5,958 nucleotides of DNA from Desulfobacteraceae bacterium (GTDB lineage: Bacteria; Desulfobacterota; Desulfobacteria; Desulfobacterales; BuS5): NCBI GenBank assembly GCA_030642865.1, contig DAOWMW010000091.1:1-5958 (forward strand), read 5' to 3'. Shown here in pieces: positions 1 through 5,958 of the stretch (its first letter is position 1; every line of letters starts with the position of its first letter). Below the pieces are notes generated by a model. That model was not told the DNA's origin and made no database searches. It saw nothing but the letters and a program-made list of their open reading frames with translations. The translations under genes were made by a program, and so were the position numbers.

Positions 1-374
1 GCCACAATTCCCTTTCCAAAAAATGTTGAAACTCTGTTTTTTGTTCCATCAAAAAATTGATCCGGCAAAACAATATCCATGGGTCCAATATCTTCCCTGA
101 GACTTCCAACAGCGCTGACGGATAATATAGACTCAATTCCCAGGACCTTTAAGGCATAAATATTTGCCCGAAAATTTATCTCCGATGGTAATATCGAGTG
201 TCCCGTACCGTGGCGGGATAAAAAGGCAATTTGAGTATGGTCAATATCCCCGATGATAATTTCAGAAGAGGGGTACCCAAAAGGTGTGTTGCATTTAATT
301 ATCTTTTTTTCAGTAATCCCGTCAATTTCATCCAGGCCTGTACCGCCAATAATTGCAATTTTTGGTTTAATCAT
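1..374 (-). CDS. mtnP: S-methyl-5'-thioadenosine phosphorylase family protein, 3' part missing
   Basis: This is the N-terminal 124 codons of a PNP/MTAP-family (nucleoside phosphorylase) enzyme; the gene runs off the left edge. The family phosphorolyses 5'-methylthioadenosine to adenine and methylthioribose-1-phosphate in the cytoplasm, feeding purine and methionine salvage after polyamine or SAM use. Visible family signatures are the N-terminal phosphate-loop motif IIGGTGL (residues 8-14), SRHGTGH (53-59), LPSEINFRANIYALK (62-76), SVSAVGSLRED (85-95, purine-site region) and IVLPDQFFDGT (101-111) followed by STFFGKGIV. The SLRED...PDQFFD...STFFG block is MTAP-like rather than typical of 6-oxopurine nucleoside phosphorylases. 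Some bacterial relatives prefer methylthioinosine, and the residues that decide this lie mostly in the missing C-terminal half. The ATG at 372-374 comes right after an in-frame-independent TAA at 375-377, with a weak ACAGGT ribosome site at 383-388. It follows the PBP1A gene by 64 bases, so co-transcription is plausible. Confidence 0.93.
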   Translation of the reverse strand, partial: MIKPKIAIIGGTGLDEIDGITEKKIIKCNTPFGYPSSEIIIGDIDHTQIAFLSRHGTGHSILPSEINFRANIYALKVLGIESILSVSAVGSLREDIGPMDIVLPDQFFDGTKNRVSTFFGKGIV

Positions 375-426
375 TTATAAATACCTGTCTTGATCAATAG
401 TGTCTGCAAAATAGTTCCAGGGAATA

Positions 427-456
427 AAAAATATGGATTTACTGGCCCATATTTTT
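427..456. repeat. 10-bp perfect inverted repeat around the PBP1A stop codon
   Basis: The arms at 427-436 (aaaaatatgg) and 447-456 (ccatattttt) are exact reverse complements, with a 10-base loop (437-446) that contains the PBP1A stop codon (439-441 on the minus strand). Read on the minus strand, the 3' arm ends in a run of six T, as in an intrinsic terminator, but the stem has only two G-C pairs and the T run is largely inside the stem. I read it as at best a weak terminator or attenuator between PBP1A and the phosphorylase gene, or a 3'-end stabilising hairpin. A chance AT-rich palindrome is possible. Confidence 0.5.
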
Positions 457-2847
457 ATAAAAAGCTTCAGGCTCCACAACAGAACCGGGCTTTGGGGTAT
501 ATTTGGCAGGCGCAGTCCCTTCCTTAAAACACTCAAAAATAGTCTTTTCAGTTTCAGGTATTGGGAGAAGACCTGTTTTTGCATCTATCTTTGAAAAAAC
601 AATATCTTCAGGCACAGAAAAAATTCTTGCAGGTTTATCTAATAAAATAGTCTTCATAAATTCTATCCAAATGGGACTTGCAGCTCTGGAACCGGTTTCT
701 CCTTCTCCAAGGGATTTTTCATTATCAAAACCAACCCAGACACCTGTTATATAACCCGGAGTATACCCCACAAACCATGCATCAAACAGATTGTTGGTTG
801 TACCTGTTTTTCCGGCAACAGGTCTTTTTAAGGCACGAACCCTGCGGCCGGTTCCACGCTTGACAACACCCTCCAGGAGACTGGTCATAATATATGCTGT
901 GGTTTTTTCAATCACTTTTTTTCTGACAGGTTCTGCCTCTTCAACAATATTTCCATTCCTGTCCATGATTTTTGTTATAAAAACAGGCTGGACAAGATAC
1001 CCTGAATTACAAAAAACCGAATATGCCTGAATAGACTCCAGGAGGGATATGCCCGAGGATCCAAGGGCGATGGAGAGGTCTCTGCTTAAATGTGATGAAA
1101 TACCCATTTTTCTTGCATAGTCAATAAGATAATCTATCCCTATATCCTGCAAAATTTTTATTGTAACAACATTGCGTGACTTTTCAATGGCCTCCCTTAA
1201 AAGTATTGGCCCATAAAATTTCTTTTTATAATTGCTTGGCTTCCACGGAAAATCATCTTCAGGATTATGAAAAACAATGGGGGAATCGATCAGTACTGTT
1301 GCCGGCGTATACCCTTTATCAATGGCTGCAGCATATATTATCGGTTTAAAAGCAGATCCGGGCTGACGTTTCGACTGAATAGCCCTGTTAAACTGGCTGT
1401 TTTTAAAATCACGGCCCCCAACCATAACCTTTACATGGGAAGTACCAGCTTCCATACAGAGCAGGGCAGCCTGCACGTCAGGGGTCTGTTCCAGTGACAA
1501 ATCAAACATCGTCATATTTTCGATATATTCGTTTATCTTCACATATATTACATCCCCAATTTTCAAAACCTCTCCTGGACTATATACTCTTGCATTGTAA
1601 TAAGGAATATCAGGATCAGGTTTTCTTGCCCATCTCATATTTTTTATTTTTAGCCGGCCCAAAACATTCCCCATACGAATTGCAGCATAATTATCTGTAT
1701 TGTTAATACTTATAACAACACCTGTAAGGATACTCCCTGTTGCCGGGGGATTCCCCTGGAGCTTTTCCGTAATTTTTTTTGAATAGGTTTCAATTTCTTC
1801 ATCTTCAAGATGTTTCAGCGGCCCCCTGTATCCCTGACGCTTATCAACTAATTTTAAACCTTTTTTAACTTCTCTTTGGGCTGCTTTCTGCATTTCTATA
1901 TTAACAGCTGTATAAATTTCATAGCCCTCTTCATATAAAGCATCCTTGCCATATTTTCTCTCTATATATTGCCTTACATATTCAGCATAATAAGGGACTT
2001 CTTCAATATACCAGTTCCGCCTTTTTTTTATATCAAGTTTTTTATTGATCGCTTCCGAAGCCTGTATATTAGTGATATAGCCCTCTGTCAGCATTCGATT
2101 TAAAACATATATCTGTCTTTGTTTTGCTTTTTCAGGGAAACTGAAAGGAGAGTATCTGCTGGGGGCCTGGGGCAGCCCCGCAAGCATGGCCGCTTCGGCC
2201 AGATTTAATTCATTAACAGATTTTCCAAAATAATTTTCAGATGCCGCCTGAACCCCATAGGCACCATGCCCAAAATAAATTTGATTTAAATATAGGTAAA
2301 GAATTTCTTCTTTAGTAAATTTTTTACTAATGTTATATGACAAAATCGCTTCTTTAATCTTTCGAGTATAACTTCTTTCAGGAGTTAAAAAAAATGATTT
2401 TGTAACCTGCTGTGTAATTGTACTTCCTCCCTGGACAATAGCTCCTGCTTTAAGATTTTTTATAAAAGCCCGCATAATACTTACAACATCAATCCCCTTG
2501 TGTTGATAAAATCTTGCATCCTCTGCAGCAACAAATGCATCCTGCAGCATTTTGGGAATATCTGAAAGTTCACATAGAATTCTTCTTTCATTATAAAATT
2601 CAGCTATTTTTCTGTTATCGTCCGAATATACTGTGGTTATTATGGGAGGGTTATAATCCGTAAGCCCTGATATTTTCGGCAGTCCTTCAATAATATAAAG
2701 ATAAATGCCGAAGCATACCAGACCGGCACATATCAAAAAAATAAAAGATAATATAACAGACCACTTGAAAATTATTGATAAAAGCCCTTTGGGTTCTTTT
2801 TTAGCCCGTTTTTCCAATATACGTGAAGCTTTCTTTTTTGTTATCAT
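439..2847 (-). CDS. mrcA: Bifunctional class A penicillin-binding protein (PBP1A type), peptidoglycan glycosyltransferase/transpeptidase
   Basis: A complete 802-residue protein, normal length for PBP1A. It polymerises lipid II into glycan strands and crosslinks the stem peptides on the outer face of the cytoplasmic membrane. A basic N-terminal cytoplasmic tail (KKK..KRAKK) precedes one membrane anchor (about residues 27-52). The GT51 glycosyltransferase domain (about 75-250) shows EDARFYQHKGID with catalytic Glu109, GGSTITQQ (140-147), RKIKE with the second acidic residue Glu166, and EILYLYLNQIYFG (181-193). An OB-like insert (about 370-450) follows, as in PBP1A. The transpeptidase domain (about 455-730) has the nucleophile motif SAFK (Ser498-Lys501), SRN (557-559) and KTGT (680-683). 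All catalytic motifs are intact. The C-terminal tail (VPEDIVFSKID..TGLLP) is also PBP1A-like. The ATG at 2845-2847 is the only good start: the frame is open further up to a TAA, but holds no other ATG, GTG or TTG codon that I found. No clear Shine-Dalgarno sequence precedes it (the leader is A-rich). Confidence 0.97.
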   Translation of the reverse strand: MITKKKASRILEKRAKKEPKGLLSIIFKWSVILSFIFLICAGLVCFGIYLYIIEGLPKISGLTDYNPPIITTVYSDDNRKIAEFYNERRILCELSDIPKMLQDAFVAAEDARFYQHKGIDVVSIMRAFIKNLKAGAIVQGGSTITQQVTKSFFLTPERSYTRKIKEAILSYNISKKFTKEEILYLYLNQIYFGHGAYGVQAASENYFGKSVNELNLAEAAMLAGLPQAPSRYSPFSFPEKAKQRQIYVLNRMLTEGYITNIQASEAINKKLDIKKRRNWYIEEVPYYAEYVRQYIERKYGKDALYEEGYEIYTAVNIEMQKAAQREVKKGLKLVDKRQGYRGPLKHLEDEEIETYSKKITEKLQGNPPATGSILTGVVISINNTDNYAAIRMGNVLGRLKIKNMRWARKPDPDIPYYNARVYSPGEVLKIGDVIYVKINEYIENMTMFDLSLEQTPDVQAALLCMEAGTSHVKVMVGGRDFKNSQFNRAIQSKRQPGSAFKPIIYAAAIDKGYTPATVLIDSPIVFHNPEDDFPWKPSNYKKKFYGPILLREAIEKSRNVVTIKILQDIGIDYLIDYARKMGISSHLSRDLSIALGSSGISLLESIQAYSVFCNSGYLVQPVFITKIMDRNGNIVEEAEPVRKKVIEKTTAYIMTSLLEGVVKRGTGRRVRALKRPVAGKTGTTNNLFDAWFVGYTPGYITGVWVGFDNEKSLGEGETGSRAASPIWIEFMKTILLDKPARIFSVPEDIVFSKIDAKTGLLPIPETEKTIFECFKEGTAPAKYTPKPGSVVEPEAFYKNMGQ

Positions 2848-3315
2848 TTTTGTGTTTTTAATAAATTTTATAATTTTCGTCGAAACCAGAATGACTGAAA
2901 ATTTTACCGGGGAAATAGAATAAAATATTTCAAAGACAGAGCTAAAGCTTGGGGATGAAATAATTTACCCATAATTGCGCCGGACTTGTGGTCGTCTTCA
3001 AGGCGCATCAATAGTTGCATACTCGGAGCATTTTGGGCACCCACAAGGGGGGATGCCCCTACGCAATTTTGGCCATTGATGCAACACGGAAGACGGGCAC
3101 AAGAACAGGTATAATCTGATTGAAATTTTGAAATTGTGTAAATGTACTAGAAAACGTTAAAAAAGAACCCATCATGGCTGAACCTGATTATATCAGTTTA
3201 TAGTATACCATAAAGTATTTATGTTTGTACAGACCTTAAGGTAATGATCCTGGGAAGGCCAGATGACTGAATAATTACTTCCATTTTTAACAGAGGTGAC
3301 CAAATTTTAGTAAAT
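2848..3315. other. Intergenic region without a convincing gene; probable leader of the PBP1A gene
   Basis: This 468-base stretch separates the 3' end of the M1-ChaN-PDZ gene from the start of PBP1A, both on the minus strand. It should therefore hold a terminator for the first and a promoter for the second, but I recognise neither with confidence. The leader next to PBP1A (2848-2970) is very AT-rich and has no well-spaced -35/-10 pair. The central part (about 2973-3095) is a GC-richer inverted-repeat island listed separately. Beyond it lie an 8-base tandem duplication (ttgaaatt, 3120-3127 and 3128-3135) and a small hairpin (ctgat 3184-3188 / atcag 3192-3196). Short open frames here have no recognisable protein signature and partly overlap neighbouring genes. 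Confidence 0.6.
2973..3095. repeat. Nested inverted-repeat island, possible REP/MITE-like palindromic element
   Basis: Several complementary arms nest in about 120 bases: aattgcg 2973-2979 with cgcaatt 3062-3068; tgcgcc 2976-2981 with ggcgca 3002-3007; cttgtgg 2985-2991 with ccacaag 3041-3047; cgtcttc 2993-2999 with gaagacg 3089-3095; gcatcaat 3005-3012 with attgatgc 3075-3082; gttgcat 3014-3020 with atgcaac 3079-3085. A compact GC-rich hairpin lies at 3035-3058 (gggca/tgccc, continued by ccc/ggg across a one-base bulge). The 3035-3062 part, read on the minus strand, resembles widespread short dispersed repeats of the form GTAGGGGCA...GTGGGTGCCC; this is recollection and has not been searched. 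There is no ORF or transposase. Whether it acts as a terminator for the upstream gene, a folded leader for PBP1A or only a dispersed repeat cannot be told from one copy. Confidence 0.55.
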
Positions 3316-5958
3316 CTAATGCTCGCGGGATGAAATAATATTAATCTCTTTATACAGTTTTTCTTTGCCTCTTTTAAGCTCAACCCTGACTTTATCTCCC
3401 TCTTCACAGAAAAAAAGAGCGATTTTAAGGTCAGATAAGGATTTTACAGGCTGATCATCAAATCTGGTAATAATATCATTCTCCTTTAATCCGGCCTCCA
3501 TGGCCAGGCCATTGGGGAGGATACTGGCTATTGTCAGAGATTCCTCCTTTTCAACAATTTTTACGCCTAGTTGAGGAGCTTTTTTCCCATCGATTTTTGT
3601 GGTTAAAAGAACAAAATCGGCAATTTTGGTTTTAATCTCATCATCCTGAAGAATAACAGCATAAGGTTCTTTTAAACGCCTGAATACTCGTTTTGGAATT
3701 CCATACCTGTTTCTCATATGTCCGTTACCTGCCAGTACAACAAGCTTTTTCCCAGGATTTTTTTTTAAAAAATTAATGGCCGATTCCGCCATACTTTCAT
3801 CCCAGAGAATCTGGGCCTGAAAAAAATAATTAAAATTATTAATATCGGTCGTCATTTTATGCAGGGTAAACAGATCATAAAGATCCCCGATATATTGTTC
3901 ATTTGTTAAATCCATAGCCCCGGGCAAAGACGATTTTTCCTTATCTGTCAGTCCTCCCATACCAAGGCGTGCAACCTTACGGGAAATGTCGCCATCAATG
4001 TTAAGGGCTATCAATGGTATCTTGTTTTGCTTTAAATAGTCTATCACCGGTTTGTAAAGATTATAATCAAAACGCCACATTTTAAAATACCGGGTCTCCT
4101 CAAGAAACTGGCGCTCATTAATCCGGTCAGCCATATAATCATTTATGGCCTTCTGGTATGGGATCTGAAACATTTCCATTCCCACGCCAAATTTAAAACC
4201 TTCGTTATTTAATTTTTTAATAATCGTAAGCTGATTAATATGATGGGATAAAAGATTATGCTGCTCCCCCACATAAATAACACGTTTTTTTACGATTTCA
4301 GGGATGATATCTTCCAGGGTGGCCATGGTATCAGGCCTCACCGCCAGGGTGGCCTCTCTGGATATAACCGATATACCATTTTTGGCGTGGGCAATAACCT
4401 TGTGGGTATTTTCCCCATCATTAAATGCCAGCTCAGTATATTTTCCATAATATGTCAGGCTGCGACCGACCGCTTTAATCTCCTGCATATTTTTAATATG
4501 AATGAGGAACAGGCGTTTCAAAAAATTGTAGGGATTTTTATATGCTTTAAGGCGAAGCCCGTCATCCGGAATATTTTGGCTGCCAAGGAGCATCTCTGTT
4601 AATTGATTGTCATAACCTGCTATTAAAATAGAATTATCCTTTAACATTGCCATGGTTACTTTATCCGGTGCAATATATGTAATATTACTAATCCCAAGGT
4701 ACTTGAGAAGGGTTTTGAGCAAAGATCGTCTTTTGCCAGAGACTGCCACGATCAATTTCTCAGCCCCCATAAGAGAAGCCAGAATCGGCGGGGTCTCATC
4801 ATTATGAAGCTCCCTCATGATTGAATAATCCTCATCAATAATAACTTCCACAGGGGGTTCTTCCAGGGGAACAATAATTTTTTTAACGGCTTTTTTAGTA
4901 TTAAAACAACTCTTTTTTACACCTCCTGTATAATGTATTGACAGGGGAATTCGTAAGGGGTATGGCTCTTTTTTCTGTATAAGGCTGAATTTTAATAAAA
5001 GTTGACCCTTTTCAACAATAATTTGTGCATTTTCAACATCAATATCAGGAATATCCTTTCTGTTAAGCCAGTTCCCAAAGTACGAGTATAGACTGTCTCC
5101 TGTGATTGTTTCAAATGCTCGTTGAATATCGTGCCATGAGGCTTTACGAAATTTATTTTTTTTTATAAATTCATCAAGGACTTCAAAAAAAATATGGTCA
5201 CCATACTCCTCTTTTAACTGGTGGAATATCATGGCTGACTTACCATAACCTGTAACTTTTTGAGCTCTGGTTTGCCTTGTTTTAAACTCGGCTGTTTTGA
5301 TGGCGTTACTCTGATTAACATATGCCCCATAATCGAGCATGATCTGCTTGCGATAGCTTGCCCCCTGCTTTTTAAGATCAGCATAAAGACAATCTGCAAG
5401 ATAAGTTGTAATCCCCTCTGCCCAGCTTCCGTGTAAAGGATCAGTATAAACATAATTTCCAAACCATTCATGCAGGATTTCATGTCCCAGTGAAGTTTTA
5501 ACAATAAAGGGGGGCTTAACAACATCTTTGCCAAGGAGGATGAATGTGGGCATGGAGTACCCCGTGGGAAAGATATTTTCAACAATTGCGAAGCGTTTGT
5601 ATGGATATGGCCCAAGCATTTTTTCATACGTGGCAAGATATTTACGGGTATGGTCTATATATGCTTGTGCGTAATCAGCATTTTTTTTGAAAAAATATGT
5701 TTCAATGGCAAGATTATTATATTTACTTTTTTGCACAATATATTTTGTTGATGCTATGAAATGGAGCTGATTTACTGGATGGTCAAATTGAAATTTATAA
5801 GATTTTATATTACCAGTGAGTGTTGTGGAAACCGTTTCTGCTTCAGATACTCCGATGAAATCTTCAGGCAAAGTTACAAAAAGGGTGTATTCGGCCAGAA
5901 TGTCAGGAACTGGATACCAGTGATTCATTAAAATGACGTGGTTTTTATTAATCAGGCC
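3316..5958 (-). CDS. M1-like zinc metallopeptidase / ChaN (Tiki superfamily) / PDZ fusion protein, 5' end missing
   Basis: The frame is open through the right edge, so the Met at 5926-5928 is internal: ten more codons precede it and the true start is outside. Numbering here counts from that Met (870 residues to the stop). Residues 1-60 look like the end of the M1 N-terminal beta domain (WYPVP, VTLPEDFIGVSE). The gluzincin core follows: HEILH (149-153) with zinc ligands His149 and His153 and catalytic Glu150, third ligand Glu171 (SWAEGITTYLAD), and candidate transition-state Tyr228 (YGKSAM). The canonical GAMEN motif is absent; VENIFPTGYSMP (116-127) sits at that place. Residues about 375-533 form a domain I do not recognise, with YYGKYTELAF at 493-502. 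Residues about 545-762 match ChaN/Cofac_haem_bdg: VGEQH (553-557), His562-His563, GMEMF (583-587), FFQAQILWDESMA (702-714), GNGHM (734-738). Residues about 784-866 form a PDZ domain (LGVKI, NGLAMEAGLKENDIITRFDDQPV). It is probably exported or lipid-anchored, but the N-terminus that would show this is missing. Substrate unknown; haem binding or proteolysis by the ChaN part is inference. Confidence 0.88.
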   Translation of the reverse strand, partial: GLINKNHVILMNHWYPVPDILAEYTLFVTLPEDFIGVSEAETVSTTLTGNIKSYKFQFDHPVNQLHFIASTKYIVQKSKYNNLAIETYFFKKNADYAQAYIDHTRKYLATYEKMLGPYPYKRFAIVENIFPTGYSMPTFILLGKDVVKPPFIVKTSLGHEILHEWFGNYVYTDPLHGSWAEGITTYLADCLYADLKKQGASYRKQIMLDYGAYVNQSNAIKTAEFKTRQTRAQKVTGYGKSAMIFHQLKEEYGDHIFFEVLDEFIKKNKFRKASWHDIQRAFETITGDSLYSYFGNWLNRKDIPDIDVENAQIIVEKGQLLLKFSLIQKKEPYPLRIPLSIHYTGGVKKSCFNTKKAVKKIIVPLEEPPVEVIIDEDYSIMRELHNDETPPILASLMGAEKLIVAVSGKRRSLLKTLLKYLGISNITYIAPDKVTMAMLKDNSILIAGYDNQLTEMLLGSQNIPDDGLRLKAYKNPYNFLKRLFLIHIKNMQEIKAVGRSLTYYGKYTELAFNDGENTHKVIAHAKNGISVISREATLAVRPDTMATLEDIIPEIVKKRVIYVGEQHNLLSHHINQLTIIKKLNNEGFKFGVGMEMFQIPYQKAINDYMADRINERQFLEETRYFKMWRFDYNLYKPVIDYLKQNKIPLIALNIDGDISRKVARLGMGGLTDKEKSSLPGAMDLTNEQYIGDLYDLFTLHKMTTDINNFNYFFQAQILWDESMAESAINFLKKNPGKKLVVLAGNGHMRNRYGIPKRVFRRLKEPYAVILQDDEIKTKIADFVLLTTKIDGKKAPQLGVKIVEKEESLTIASILPNGLAMEAGLKENDIITRFDDQPVKSLSDLKIALFFCEEGDKVRVELKRGKEKLYKEINIISSREH

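Noticed and set aside
375..584. 69-codon minus-strand open frame over the end of PBP1A, stopping right before the phosphorylase ATG
   Set aside because: The close stop-start junction is suggestive, but most of the frame overlaps the PBP1A C-terminal coding sequence and the product looks like an out-of-frame translation.
2973..3095. CRISPR array or tandem repeat
   Set aside because: The repeats are inverted and of unequal spacing; there is no regular repeat-spacer pattern.
3110..3115. Perfect TATAAT on the plus strand as a promoter
   Set aside because: No -35-like hexamer lies 16-18 bases upstream, there is no extended -10 TG, and no plus-strand gene follows.
3187..3214. Minus-strand TATAAT (3187-3192) with TTTATG (3209-3214) at 16-base spacing as the PBP1A promoter
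   Set aside because: The -35 matches the consensus at only about half its positions, the site is more than 300 bases from the start codon, and such matches are common by chance in AT-rich DNA.
3241..3278. Inverted repeat gtaat/attac with an inner ctgg/ccag pair as a terminator for the fusion gene
   Set aside because: The pairing between outer and inner arms is poor, and no T run follows on the minus strand.
3219..3407. 62-codon minus-strand open frame overlapping the 3' end of the fusion gene
   Set aside because: It overlaps the PDZ coding end in another frame and shows no domain, no supporting ribosome site and no sensible composition; best seen as a shadow.
4258..4602. 114-codon plus-strand open frame inside the fusion gene
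   Set aside because: It lies wholly antisense to the strongly supported ChaN and linker coding region and has no recognisable motifs.
5229..5636. 135-codon minus-strand open frame inside the peptidase domain
   Set aside because: It is an alternate frame over the HEILH region, whose motifs are only meaningful in the long frame.

Overview
The window is AT-rich and every gene I can support lies on the minus strand, so reading order runs from right to left. The organism is a Gram-negative-type bacterium. The low GC, the class A penicillin-binding protein and the peptidase-ChaN-PDZ fusion together suggest a deltaproteobacterium (Desulfobacterota, perhaps Desulfobacterales-like). That placement is inference from gene content, since there is no rRNA or other phylogenetic marker here.

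Layout, right to left. (1) 5958-3316 holds a large multidomain protein whose 5' end lies beyond the window. It joins an M1-like zinc metallopeptidase (HEILH motif plus a downstream Glu), a middle domain I cannot name, a ChaN/Tiki-superfamily domain (GEQH and GNGH motifs) and a C-terminal PDZ domain. (2) 3315-2848 is a 468-base gap with no convincing gene. It contains an island of nested inverted repeats at about 2973-3095, in a more GC-rich patch, resembling a small palindromic (REP/MITE-like) repeat. (3) 2847-439 is a complete bifunctional class A penicillin-binding protein of the PBP1A type. (4) 374-1 is the first two fifths or so of a 5'-methylthioadenosine phosphorylase family gene, cut by the left edge.

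The penicillin-binding protein and the phosphorylase are 64 bases apart in the same direction and could share a transcript. A 10-bp perfect inverted repeat with the penicillin-binding-protein stop codon in its loop sits between them and might attenuate or stabilise that message. The penicillin-binding protein polymerises and crosslinks peptidoglycan at the membrane. The phosphorylase salvages purine and methionine from methylthioadenosine in the cytoplasm. The fusion protein is probably an exported or envelope protein, but its N-terminus is not visible. I see no functional link between the fusion and the other two beyond orientation. The most interesting object is the fusion: two domains with potentially catalytic metal-binding motifs and a PDZ domain in one chain.
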